From positions 436,615 through 500,614 of the forward strand of contig SCFE01000032.1 in NCBI GenBank assembly GCA_004352715.1: 64,000 nt of DNA, given 5' to 3'. The position numbers and the translations under genes were made by a program. The notes below the pieces were generated by a model. That model made no database searches. It was given only the letters and a program-made list of their open reading frames with translations, and was not told the DNA's origin. Of this stretch, positions 37,977 through 49,142 are shown one piece after another. The number at the start of each line of letters is the position of its first letter. Position 1 is the first letter of the stretch. The stretch comes from Hofstenia miamia. Its lineage: Eukaryota > Xenacoelomorpha > Acoela.

Positions 37977-38834
37977 ATAGAACAGATCATGAGGAAATGA
38001 AGACGAGGTTAAGAAAAGAATAAAAGAGAAGAATAAGGAAAGTACTACAGAAGTCAGCATTAAATGGGCAGAATAGTATAAAGGCAATTAATACATGGGC
38101 TAAAGGAATATGTAGAAGAGCAACCTAAGGGGTTCGTACTGGAGGTCACTAAGGAGTTAAGGAAGATAAGAACTGAGAGTGAAGGAAAGAAGGTATACCA
38201 GAGTAGGATGGAATCAGAGAGACAAACAAGGTAGAGGCAGAAGGCAATGCATGGAGAATACTGGAGGAACACAGAAATGTGTGACAGCAAAAGGAGCAAC
38301 AAGTGGTTAAAGAAGGCAGGACTAAAACGAGAAACACAAGCACTGATAATGGCAGTACAGGAGCAAGCAATAAGAACAAACTGGGTTAAGAAGCATATAG
38401 ACAGAAGAGTAGAAGTAAGTGATAAGTGTAGGCTATGCAAGAAAGAGGCGGAGAAAGTAGATCATCTGATAGCAGGGTGTGAGAAATTGGCGCAGAATGA
38501 ATATAAGTTCAAGCATGAGAAGGTGGGAAGAATAGTACACTGGAGTTTGAGCAAGCAGCATGGGTTAGATTCAGGAGACAAGTGGTATGAGCACAGGGCG
38601 TCATAGAAAATGAGAAGGTTAACATAATGTGGGACTTCAACATACAGACAAGCAAGGTGATAGAAGCGCGGAGGCCAGACATAGTAGTAGTAGACAAAGA
38701 GAAAAGATTGGGAACAGTGATAGACATAGCAGTACCAAAGGACAGGAATGTAGAAAGCAAGGAGAAAGAGAAGATAGACAAGTACAGGAAGTTGGCAGAG
38801 GAAATAGATAGGCTGTGGAAATTGAAGAATGTTA
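37977..38834 (+). pseudogene. R4/Dong-type LINE, partial copy B (zinc finger and endonuclease)
   Basis: After a single N (37976) the sequence restarts at the position equivalent to 36789 and runs collinearly with copy A, but with enough differences (for example LIAGCEK for LIAECEK, KFKHEKV for KFRDDKV) to be a second allele or paralog. It encodes AVQEQAIRTNWVKKHIDRR, the finger CRLCKKEAEKVDHLIAGCEK and, in a second frame, the endonuclease core ARRPDIVVVDKEKR ... IDIAVPKDRN. Here the PD-(D/E)xK-like RPD and the following D/E are retained. It ends in an 18-N gap (38835-38852) followed by (TAA)n. Confidence 0.8.
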
Positions 38835-38852
38835 NNNNNNNNNNNNNNNNNN

Positions 38853-38884
<32 letters not shown>
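38853..38884 (+). repeat. (TAA)n microsatellite
   Basis: An uninterrupted ATA/TAA run lies between copy B and copy C of the R4/Dong-type element and follows an 18-N gap. Confidence 0.95.
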
Positions 38885-38887
<3 letters not shown>

Positions 38888-39600
38888 GCAATGCTGAAGG
38901 AGGCTCTAAAGAAGTCGAAGAACTGGAAGGCGCCAGGCAGAGATGAAGTACATGGGTATTGGCTGAAGAAGTTCACAAGTGTTCATGAGAGACTAGCAGT
39001 AGCATTGGAGGAGTGTGTAGTGAGTGGGTGCTCAGAGTGGATGGTAGTGAGAAAGACACCCCATCACAGAAAGGTTAAAGGAGACAGGCATCAGCTATAA
39101 GTTGAATAATAATAATGATAGAGCAGTGAGTCACCTATGGCACATGGACGATTTGAAAATGTATACTAGCTCAAAGATGATATTGCAGAAGCAAGTGGAA
39201 AAATTGGAGAGGGCAATTAGAGAGTCTGGGTTGAAGTTTGGATTAGGAAAGTGTGCGGCAGTGATAATGACCAGAGGAAAGTATATAGATGGAGATGTTT
39301 GAGTACAAGCAGTGGGGATAAGATTGAGGAAGTCAATGAGGGAACAAATACTTAGAAGTGATAATGAAAAATAGAACAGATCATGAGGAAATGAAAACGA
39401 GGTTAAGAAAGGAATACAAAAGGAGAGTAAGGAGGGTACTATAGAAGTCAGCATTGAATGGGCAGAATAGTATAAAAGCAATTAATACATGGGCGATACC
39501 AGTGTTGAGATACTCAGCAGGAATAGCCAGGTGGGACATGAATGAGCTGAGAGAGCTAGACAGGAAGACAAGGAAATTACTAGCAGCAGAGAAGGCTTTC
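38885..39600 (+). pseudogene. R4/Dong-type LINE, partial copy C
   Basis: The copy starts with the N-terminal reverse transcriptase block ALKKSKNWKAPGRDEVHGYW and VHERLAVALEECVVSGCSEW. It jumps at a short TAATAATAAT tract (39104-39114) to AVSHLWHMDDLKMYTSSKM (catalytic MDD) and GLGKCAAVIMTRGKY. After frame changes it continues with VLRYSAGIARWDMNELRELD and RKTRKLLAAEKAFNLN. The middle of the reverse transcriptase is replaced by the TAA tract, and the zinc finger and endonuclease are missing. Confidence 0.8.
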
Positions 39601-40180
39601 AACTTAAATTTTAGAAGCCGTTGTTTTGCCATTTACACGTACGGTGCTAGTGTGTTTATGAGCAACATCCAAGTCCTCATTAATGTATTTGAGAACTCGG
39701 AAATAATCTCAAGAATTTCACAGTATGGAATCTCATTACAGAATTGATTAAATGCAGGAAATCACTTATCAAAAGCTTTTGAAATAATTAATGACACCAT
39801 TGCTTATATTAACAAAGAAACTGCTGGCGAAATGCATTTGCAAACTTTGTAAACACAAATCCATTGAAAGCCAAGAATATTTTTCTTCGGGGGTTTTACT
39901 CTTCTACTAAAAATCGACGAGATGCTGATATAAAAATAATTTTATAATTTTTGATCCCCAATGTTGACGAAAGCATAAATGCAATCATCTAAATTCTCCA
40001 AAATGCATTTTTACTTATTCAAGATAGCAAAAATAATTTTAAAGATTGTTAAAATGCCATCTAGCGAACAGACTATAATTCACATATGAATTCATCTAAG
40101 GGCACATTTTTAAATAAATAATTCAATCATTCTAAAAATAAATAATAAGAAAATTCTGAGAACAAATATCAATAATATAT
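39601..40180 (+). pseudogene. Unrecognised decayed coding region
   Basis: Beyond the R4 homology the same frame continues with protein-like sequence (YTYGASVFMSNIQVLINVFE, one stop, NHLSKAFEIINDTIAYINKE). It then continues in the +1 frame (NTNPLKAKNIFLRGFYSSTK, VDESINAII, LLIQDSKNNFKDC) to about 40180 with scattered stops. The amino-acid texture, rich in I, N, S and F with alternating hydrophobics, suggests a real ancestral protein, but no family was recognised. It may be an element gene or a host pseudogene. Confidence 0.35.
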
Positions 40181-41601
40181 GCCTAATTGTTTGATAAACC
40201 ATAATTAATAGAATTTAAACCATAATATAGAAGTTGTGTTTTTCATTGAAACATGAAAGTTATTATTAGTTTATGTTGAACTTTGTTTCCAAACAAAATT
40301 AAAAGACACTCATTTTTCGATGTTATGTTGTTCCAAAAAATCCTATTAAGTAGCACTTGTAATTGGAAACATATAATGCAATTACTTATTTTTGAAATCA
40401 AAAAATTGTTCAAGAGAACTTACTTCAAATAATACTAAAATCCTGAAATAAATATTAATTTTCATTTCAAAAACTAGTATTTATCTATAGGAACTTTTAT
40501 GAATCACACATTTAAAAAATTGATTGGGTTTCCAGTAATTAAATTGCAAGCCATTTTCAAAAGAATTCAACTAAAATGTTTTGAAAAAGATATTGGGGGA
40601 AACCTAAATTTTGTATAGCCATCATTGTCATAATAAACGTTTTCTCATATAATGCTTTTGACTTAAACTTTAGGTAGACATAGTATATGTCTTTGTTCGA
40701 CTAGGCTTCGTTGCTTTTCATTTTTCAGCATTTTTGTGATAAAGTTATCAATTAATTTACATGAAGTTAACAACAGAGCTGTACCCTTGTGCCTAATCTA
40801 GGAACGGGAATCTATTAGATTTTATCGAATACAAAGACAATTGCAGAAAATCTAGATATTTGTTTGAAACATTAATGAATGTTCTGATAAGAAAAGCAAT
40901 GAAAGTATCGCCAAAATAGATAGATCCAAAGAAAAACCTCTGTTTTTATATTGTGATGAATACCTTTTGATAGTCAAGAAAAACGAAGACATACGTAAAC
41001 ATAGATGGACGCGGGTGTAATTTTTTATACCCACACTACACCGCAACGCATACGCATGTCTGTTAGAAAAATTCACAAGTATAATAAATTCTGTAACAAA
41101 ATAAAAATGTCCACCCGCTCCTCACCGCAATCCGCGTAGCATTTGAAATTCAGCATCCCCACTGCACCGGTACGGATAAAACCGCAACCCGCGCGAATAA
41201 ACCTGCTCCCTTTCCATCTTTGTTCATACATCGAAAGAGCAATAGTTAGAAGAGTAAAGCCATAACATCGTTGAATGTTCCTTACAAGTAGGAATCTATG
41301 GAGCCATGTGTGACAGCCTTAGCTTTAGACTTTTTGCTTTCTCGGCAATTACTTTTGTTGTAACTTAATTTTAAGTTAAGCTTAATTATAATCAACGTCA
41401 GATATAGAATTGGTGTAGTGCATCACTCTTTCGCTTTTCAATTAATATTCATTTTCAAAAAATCCTGCTTAAGCGGATTGTAACACTAGGAAACCATAAA
41501 GGATCGATTATTTTACCTTAAAGATAATGACATTTATATTATAAAATCAGTAATTGTGCGTCCCAACTTAGGATTGCACTCCGTGAATTCTGTTTTTTCG
41601 T
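40181..41601. other. AT-rich DNA, no gene recognised
   Basis: No convincing coding frame or repeat was seen. Confidence 0.5.
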
Positions 41602-41641
41602 GGACTCCGAGAATAAAAACATGTTGTTATTCTCGGAGTCC
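41602..41641. repeat. Perfect hairpin, 15-bp arms
   Basis: GGACTCCGAGAATAA (41602-41616) is repeated exactly in reverse complement at 41627-41641 around a 10-base loop. It lies about 210 bp upstream of the TATA box of the candidate secreted-peptide gene. It could be a regulatory site or the remnant of a foldback element. Confidence 0.85.
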
Positions 41642-41848
41642 GCGGTACTTTACGCTTTTGTTACCTTACGATATTCAATATTATGTTTTTAATTTAATTA
41701 AGAATCCTCTGTTATATATATGTGGCATATTATAAATGGCATATTCTCAAATTCATTGATAAAATTTTATAAAATATATTTAGGAAATACTACTGGATTC
41801 TTAAAGAAACTATTTCATGAAATTGGCCAATTAAATTAGAGTTGTTTT

Positions 41849-41856
41849 TATATAAA
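41849..41856 (+). promoter_or_regulatory. Candidate TATA box upstream of the secreted-peptide frame
   Basis: TATATAAA lies 38 bp upstream of the ATG at 41887. TATA-like strings are common in this AT-rich DNA, so this site is meaningful only in combination with the downstream signal-peptide frame. A TCAG initiator-like sequence at 41868-41871 is somewhat too close for the usual 30-bp spacing. Confidence 0.3.
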
Positions 41857-41886
41857 CGCTACTCTCGTCAGAGCATTAATGTTAAA

Positions 41887-42078
41887 ATGGTTAAGCACTT
41901 AGTTTTGCACATATTGCTAACTTTATACATAGTTAGTATTATATCTTCTGCAAATCGCCTCTTCAAACCTCATTATCCAGCAGAGGAATTCGCTTACAAA
42001 GTTCAAAGACCTCGACAAAGTAATGAAGACCGCATGGTCGATTCAAAAAGAAGTTGGTATGTGTTTATTCCAGAATAA
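41887..42078 (+). CDS. Candidate secreted peptide precursor, first coding exon
   Basis: The ATG at 41887 opens 63 codons. Residues 1-22 (MVKHLVLHILLTLYIVSIIS, then SA) have a basic start, a hydrophobic core and an A-x cleavage context, as in a signal peptide. The rest is hydrophilic and charged (FKPHYPAEEFAYKVQRPRQS ... MVDSKRS) and includes a dibasic KR, as in neuropeptide or hormone precursors. A good splice donor, TTG followed by GTATGT at 42057, probably ends the exon after SKRS in phase 2; the last residues before the stop would then be intronic. No known peptide family was recognised. Normal composition, a plausible TATA box and lack of transposon similarity make this the best host-gene candidate here. 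It could still be a chance frame in AT-rich DNA. Confidence 0.45.
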   Translation: MVKHLVLHILLTLYIVSIISSANRLFKPHYPAEEFAYKVQRPRQSNEDRMVDSKRSWYVFIPE

Positions 42079-44690
42079 CATTCCTTCTAACAGATATGCA
42101 TTTTGCATTGCAGTTTTTATCTGACATTTGTACATTTATGCATCACGTAATTTGTTGGAATAAATGCTTTTAACTGAATATTTCTTCCAAATTCTATACC
42201 TATGTTGATTTATAAAGAGTAAATATCATATAAAGCTATTACTATTTAAAGTTTGTGAATCGTAGCAATGTAATAAGGTTCATTCTTTAAAAATTCAATA
42301 TTTCACAACAATACGCTAACAGAAAAATTGAATTAAATTCTTAACACAAATACTTACAATATATAAACAAACTATCAATACATATAAGTGAGGGACGCCG
42401 ATTTGATTATTAACAAATGAAACTAAAGGGACAAATTATATTATATTGGGAGAAAACTAACAATTTATACCAACAAGTCACAATTTTAGCTTAAATATTT
42501 ATAAAATATTTTCATTACATATATGTTTGCATTGAATCGCCAGTTTTAAATTTAAACACTCAAACCGTTTTTCCCAAATTTTCAAACATTTTGTTTCATG
42601 CCAATGACGAAATATGGGCACATTTATTGGTGAGCGTGGAATGTTGGAAATTTGTACTAACGTGTATATTATTGTGCCAGAAGTCCTGGAAAATGTTAAC
42701 AATTTTTTAATTATAAATCCGATTTCTTAAAAAGACTCAATTACGACAGTGATAATAATGTTATTGCACATAACAGCAAAATGCTTTCATTGATAAAGTA
42801 GTACAATTACCTAGGTATTGATTTTGTCAAATATAGAACAAAAGTTTAATGTACTCATTGTATAACAGTATATAGATTAAATTTATAAAATGAGTCTTGG
42901 ATATTTAGACAGTAAGTGAGCTATTTATGGGAATTAGCCTTTATTGGAATAGCATGCTTATCGAAACATTGGCTCATTTAAGTTTGGAATTATAATTTTG
43001 TGACAATCTATACCTTCCATGAGCATTCAGGAAGTGAATTAATTAACTCAAAATTTAATCTGAATTTTTATGTGTGGGTTCAGTAAGTAATCAAAAACGC
43101 ATACTACTAAATATATAAATCAATGAAAACTGTGAATGATTATGCCGTAGAATGTCTAATAACTAATAAAAGGTAAATGTGAAAGAAACATAGATAAAGA
43201 GTTCAGTATGATGTTATTTACCTGAATCTTTGGATGATAAAAGGAGATATAATTCCACCCATCAGTACATACAGTCTAAGAAGTATATTGCATCATTCGA
43301 CGAACATTCTCTTGTACCACTACTGAATATCAAAGAATTTGACTAACTAAACATGCTCAATCTGCTGATGTGCCAATCTTCCACTAATCATTACAATTAA
43401 AGGTTTTTCTAATGGGTCCACCTCTTTGGTCATTAATATTTCTATTTTTGATAGAATTTTTTTAAGTTTTCTTCATAAAACTATGCCATCAAAAACTATC
43501 TATCATGCTTTGTTCTTTGGTGATGCCTCCCAAATGGTTTTCCTTTGATTTGGCATCTTTTCATCGGCTGCACTGGAGGAACGGAACTTGCTATTGTGTC
43601 AAAGTCAAAGTGAAAAAAGCTGCTTGCTGCAGTTATCACAAATTTTGTTTAGTACAGGAATGATATGTGGATGTACATAAGCTAATATTACTAACACTCT
43701 GTTATATCATAATTGACACATATCATCCAAAAGGCACCCCTCAAACTTAAGAATAGGCTGAGTGAATGTGCACTACATCCCGTGTGTTAGATAACATAGT
43801 GAAAAATGTTTTGGGAATCCGAAGCTTAACATAGTCTTACGAGCAACTGTGATTAGATTTTTTGCAACACTTCAGTACAAGTTCCTTGAGAAATAGAAAA
43901 CCTGAAAGTTATTTAGATGCAAAAAGCTTGCATATATCTGTGCGAAGATCGAGCAACTGGTTGGGGTTGTGGATCAAGCTGAGAATTGCAAATGTGAGAA
44001 ATAGACATCTAATTAAATAAATCAAGTAAGTAATTTGTGACTCCTTAAGATAAAAATGTGCCAATGCCATAATTATATTATACGAATAATGGAACCTTTT
44101 TACTTTAATACCGGAAGAATCCAATATATTGGCCCATTTCTAAAATACATAGCGCACTAGATATTTTCTATCAATAACTGGTTAAAAACTTTAATTTATG
44201 TAGGGTTCCACGTACATACAGACCATAATTAGCTGTTTATTATAAAAAAATGTGTAAAAGCATGATTTGTTTTTTAAATACATTACAGTAAGAGAAAAAA
44301 TTAGATTGGAATATTGTTTGACCTACATAGAGAACAAAGCAGTAACACATATATAAAAATGAATAAATTCGTAACGGCTTATTGACAAATGTTTATGATA
44401 TTGGTAAAATATTTCAAGACAAACGCTTCGTGACTAAAAAATGCACTGCTTTAACTGTGAGAACGTAATTGCTATTATTAAAGCTCTTCCATTTGGAAAA
44501 TTCTTCCTCTGCATCAATTAATGAGAGATAAACAACTTGTTAAAAATTACTTTTCAAAATTCTGCTGTCATAACTGAACAATCAGTTTGGTACTTTAACC
44601 GAATAAAAAGCAAGGTTATTAAATTGTTTTCATGGAAAACGATTTTGAAATTATTTTATATTGCAATTGTTTTACATATTATATTAGTAG
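42079..44690. other. AT-rich DNA, no gene recognised
   Basis: Short frames at 42499-42702 and 43909-44124 (minus) have no domain. If the exon at 41887 is real, this region would be intronic. Confidence 0.45.
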
Positions 44691-44692
44691 TC

Positions 44693-44693
<1 letters not shown>

Positions 44694-44752
<59 letters not shown>
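44694..44752. repeat. (TA)n microsatellite
   Basis: A long TA run abuts the left end of the mariner-group remnant. The IYIYIY reading frames across it are artefacts of the repeat. Confidence 0.97.
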
Positions 44753-44754
<2 letters not shown>

Positions 44755-45165
44755 GGCCAAAAAAATGTTACCACTTTTAATCATACACAAGTTTTCAAAA
44801 TGAACATTTATTCGAATTTCTCACTTTGTCTCTTGTTTCCTACACAGTTCAATAATTGATGACATGTTCAATCCAGGCTCCTCTTCTGTGGATTACAGCT
44901 GCAACACGCACATTGAAGTTTGTGATGACATTGATGCAAAATCTGAATTCTGTAGGGAAGAGATGAAGGTCTGTGTTCAGTATGCGTCTAACAGTGGTCC
45001 TTGAGAAGGCAGTCTCCTGTGACAAACGTCTGGTTGATTTTCTTGGTGATTCCTCCAGACGCTGTCTCACGGTCTCCGTGTTAAGGTAACCCTTGGCACC
45101 TGAAAAATTACAACATTATATCGTTTTTATTTTGAAAAAACATGATTGCAATTCTAAAGTAGACA
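44753..45165 (-). mobile_element. Internally deleted mariner-group element
   Basis: On the minus strand a 73-codon frame (45070-44849) joins a helix-turn-helix segment (LEESPRKSTRRLSQETAFSR, TTVRRILNTDLHLFP) directly to a C-terminal tail (VRVAAVIHRRGAWIEHVINY). The first matches the second HTH of SETMAR/mariner-like transposases and the second their 'G.HIEHL' terminus; the whole catalytic domain is deleted. The right boundary in the TA tract reads GTGGGCCAAAAAAATGTTAC, a plausible terminal inverted repeat. The other end falls near a single N (45169) and was not found. This is a non-autonomous deletion derivative. Confidence 0.7.
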
Positions 45166-45249
45166 TATNTATATATATATATATATATATGCAGTTGCCT
45201 AATTTTGACAAAGAATCAGTAAGCCAAAATATTTAATGTAGATATGCCC

Positions 45250-45370
45250 CTTTGTCGTTGAAGTCAGCTGGGCCGCATGGGGATCCCATGGAAATTTTCA
45301 TGAGACGGAGTGGGGATTAAAATTCTGTCACGTAGACGAGCCTATCGCTACCACACCACCCACATCTCTG
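45250..45370 (-). repeat. Possible tRNA-derived SINE fragment
   Basis: The minus strand reads GTGTGGTAGCGATAGGCTCG followed about 20 bases later by AGAATTTTAATCCCC, loosely resembling pol III A and B boxes at tRNA-like spacing. The block is GC-rich relative to its surroundings. The boxes are imperfect, no poly(A) or repeat tail was identified, and no second copy is present in the window. Confidence 0.25.
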
Positions 45371-46776
45371 AGCCAACATAGATTCACAAATACCAATTAG
45401 GTAGTTAGATTAATAATATGTATTCTAAAGCAAATGTCTCCTAAGCTAAGCAATGAAAATTTAATGATTATTGTTATTATTATTATTAAATATATCACAT
45501 TTGCTCATGCATAAGTTTATCAATTGCTTTCTCACTTATGTCAAGGGAATATGCAAAAAAAAAAGTTAGAAAAAACTAGTCTGTTAACTACATTGCCAGC
45601 AGTGATTATTTCTATAAATTTTAATAGCGTGATTAATAATTAATCATTAAGTATTAGTAGTATTTTGATGTCGATGTTAGTATAAATGGTTACACTTCTA
45701 AGATTTAAGCACCCATACTTATATTAATGAAGTTGACCCAGTATATTAATATTAATTGTCTATCGCATTTTATACAAAATCAAAGTCAAAATGTACAAGA
45801 AAACATCGTTTGTCTATAAATAGTCTAGAGTCCAGAGTTGGATTTAGAACCAATAAAATCTGGTCCAACTCATTATCTTGCGGTCCTAGTGAGCATAATT
45901 TAAATAAAATTATTAGGAAGTTTTCCAATTAATACATAGGCATTATTTTTACATTAAATTTTAAACATTGCGGAGAATATTAGAACAAAATTATATATAA
46001 TAAAAGTTCAGGTAGAAGCCATTAAAATGAAAGTTGTTACAGCCTGCGATTATTTGTCTTTATAACTACATGTAGGTGAAATTTCCTTATTAAAATATTG
46101 CATGATGAGAATGGAAAATTGAATAAAGCGTGGGGTAGTCTTTGGCCAAAATTTATCATCGCTTCCGATTATGCATAAAACATTTGGCTCGATGAAGAAT
46201 AGGATAATTCTTTTGGAAATATATTATTTATAGAGAAATTGAAAGTGTATTCATCACTATCTAAATGATTTGACGTTTGTCTAGTGAATTAAACAATTAA
46301 CTCATCAATTAAACGTAGTTAATTGATGTCGTTAATTATTAATTAATCAATAATGAGGATGTCAAATAACCCGGCGCTAAAAGACAGAAATCGTGAAAAT
46401 TAAATTTTAGGCATGACAAATGTTGTCAATCAAAGTGGAAATACTTTTTTTAATTTTTTATAAAAGATATAATTGTTAATTGATTGTTTCCTCATTTTGT
46501 GAAATTTTCATATTTCACTTATATATGACTACCTAAATATGTCGCAATGACACAATGTTTCTAATAATATAAATCTTAATTCCAAAATATGCGCTTTGCT
46601 AATACACTTTTAGAATCTGACAAAAATGTATAGCAAGCAACTAGCAAGAGGAGACAAACCCTGATTGGATTACTAGCACTGTGATGGAATTCTTGTAGAC
46701 AAAAATCACTTGTACATGTAGATCTATGCTACTGCTATAATCGTGATGTAGCATCTGATGTATTTTTTCATTCCAG

Positions 46777-46867
46777 ATTGATGGAGGAGGATTTAACTCT
46801 ATGCCTGAAGTACGGAGGGTTGAATACATTCGAAAAGCTTAAGCCATTCTTCACATTAACAGCTTAA
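46777..46867 (+). other. Weak candidate terminal exon
   Basis: A good acceptor, TATTTTTTCATTCCAG (46761-46776), is followed by a frame of about 29 codons containing MEEDLTLCLKYGGLNTFEKL and ending at TAA (46865). The frame is more protein-like than random AT-rich DNA. There is no homology and no nearby AATAAA. Joining it to the exon at 41887 would create a TGA codon at the junction, so the two are not consecutive exons. Confidence 0.2.
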
Positions 46868-49142
46868 TTGTGACATATTATACAAACTTATATAAATCAA
46901 GGCCATAAATGCCTTTTTTCATGGTTAAGTTAAGGTTGAAGCTTGGGTTGGAACTAAGATTAGGGCCAGAGTTTTTAGATTTTTTTTGAAGCCTTGAATT
47001 TTTTCGTCTTGAAATTTCTCACCTTGAATTTTAACAGAATCTAAAAAATTTCTCTGGTGGTCTCATCTCGTTGGTTTTTCTCGCTCATACCTGTGTTACA
47101 TCATTTGTCAAACAAAAGAAAGAGCAAAGTTTGATTTTCTAAGATTTATTAATTTTGCTATTCATAAAAATCCAAATTTCATTGTAATAAACTGCTCCAA
47201 CTGTACTATTCGCATCCCCAAAATGACATATTGAATGTAGTGCCGGATGCGTTTTTACTCAGAGCCAAGCATACTTTTGTGATTCGTGCCCAATTTAAAA
47301 GTGCAAATGTGACAAACTTCTAAACGTAAATCGAATATATTGATACATATATCTCAGTTCAATAGATTTGTATAACACGTATGAATCTAACATTTCATTC
47401 TTGTTTTCTCAAGGAATTTAAGGCCATAAATTCTTGTAATTATACATTTAGCTTTAAAATTTTAGCTTAGTTTTTAGTATTGTACAATTGCAAATCTATG
47501 GATATAAATATTATATAGCAATTCAAATCGCATTTTAAGTAAGTGCTATTGAAGTTTTTTAAATTAATGAGTACTTAAGTGGTCTTCACTGATCGAAGCA
47601 AGCTAGATTAGAAGTTCACTCAAGTCTTTATTATAATGGAATAATAGCGTTCAACGATTGTTCCCGTCATTAATTCTCATACATTCAAATTTCTAATTAA
47701 TCTTTTTTCATTATATGTTGAAGAAATATTTTGTTAAAATGCAGTTTCTTCGCTTATGATTCACCCGCATTTTTAATATTTCCCACCCGTCAAGAATTTT
47801 TTTAAAAAGAATCCAGATTTATTGAAATTTAACAATTTAACTTAACAGAGTTCCAAAAATTTTCAGCAAATTCCTATTATTTGAAATATCTGATCACTAA
47901 AAACAAAACGTCCATTTTTTTGTAATTTAATTAAAATAGCAAAAATGTAAATTTCGTAAAACAATGCCATGTAGAGAGTCATAAGTAGTTGTCTAAAAAT
48001 CGCAATTTATTTTAACTTCTGAGCATTGGCTAGCCTAAACAGTGAATAGAAAAGTGAGCTACGTAGTTGAAGAAGCCCCAGCTGCTGGATGTCTTTCCTG
48101 ATATTCCCGGCATCATAAAGGGTATAGATTCACAAGTGTGTTACCACCAAAGCTATTTGCAAATACCAAAGCAAGTCACCCAACTATTTACTTGTTTTGA
48201 ATATTTACAACTATCTTTCTCAAACTATTTGTATGCAGGGATGTGCAGCTTGCTTCACCTATAGCAGAGATCTTACAAGAAAGGAATGCCTTGCTTAGCT
48301 TGAAAAATCCCATAAACAACTCAGATTTGAGAAAATTTTTTGTTTCACCAGGATACAGTATTGCAATTCGAAGAACAATATAATTTCCCTTTCTACAATT
48401 TCTCACTAATTTTTCTATACATGGAGATATTCTGCTTTTTTATTGTGTATTTTTACAAACAAATAACATTAACAGAAGTTGTTAAAAAAAGGAAAATTTA
48501 TTAAGCATTATTTACAATTGAAAAGTAAAGAAACATCATAGAAATAAAGAAGTTAGAACGCCTGCACTCAAAACAAATTTGATAGATTTTGGTCTCCAAA
48601 CTCATTCAAATGCAAATGGCTATTGAGAAGTTTGAAACATCTTACTAAAGAAATATTTTTGATTGGATTAGAAAAAAAATTTACACATGATTATTTGGTT
48701 ACTTAGACATTTTTCACTGCTAGATATTACAACAATGTAAACCATAATAATGAGATATAGTGCTACATATAGTTTTAACTATTATACAAATATAAACTAT
48801 TTACGCCAAATAAAGCATTCACAATTTAAATTCATTGAAAAGTGAAAAAATGTTAAATTTTTGCAAAGAATTAATACATAGAAATTAAGAAAATTTGTAT
48901 TTTGCTAGAAATATAGTTACAATAATTTGAAATTCAAATTATGCAATATATGCTTTTTGCATAACCATGGGTAATTTCTAGATTAAAACAGCTTATATCT
49001 GTATATACTTATATACACACATATATATATANCACATACAGCAATTTAATAACCTGTGAAAATTACATTATATATCATAATGCGTCTCATAGGTGTAAGT
49101 TTGTACATATTTGCAAATGCGTCATTCGCTTTCATTTCAGAA
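46868..49142. other. AT-rich DNA, no gene recognised
   Basis: A frame at 48067-48264 has a somewhat protein-like start (PQLLDVFPDIPGIIKGIDSQ) but no recognisable domain. A single N at 49032 marks a joining point in a TA tract. Confidence 0.4.

Noticed and set aside
37533-38440. Long hydrophobic minus-strand frames (leucine/serine-rich)
   Set aside because: Antisense shadows of the plus-strand R4/Dong-type zinc finger and endonuclease coding sequence.
44537-44859. Frames rich in IYIYIY
   Set aside because: Translation of a (TA)n microsatellite.
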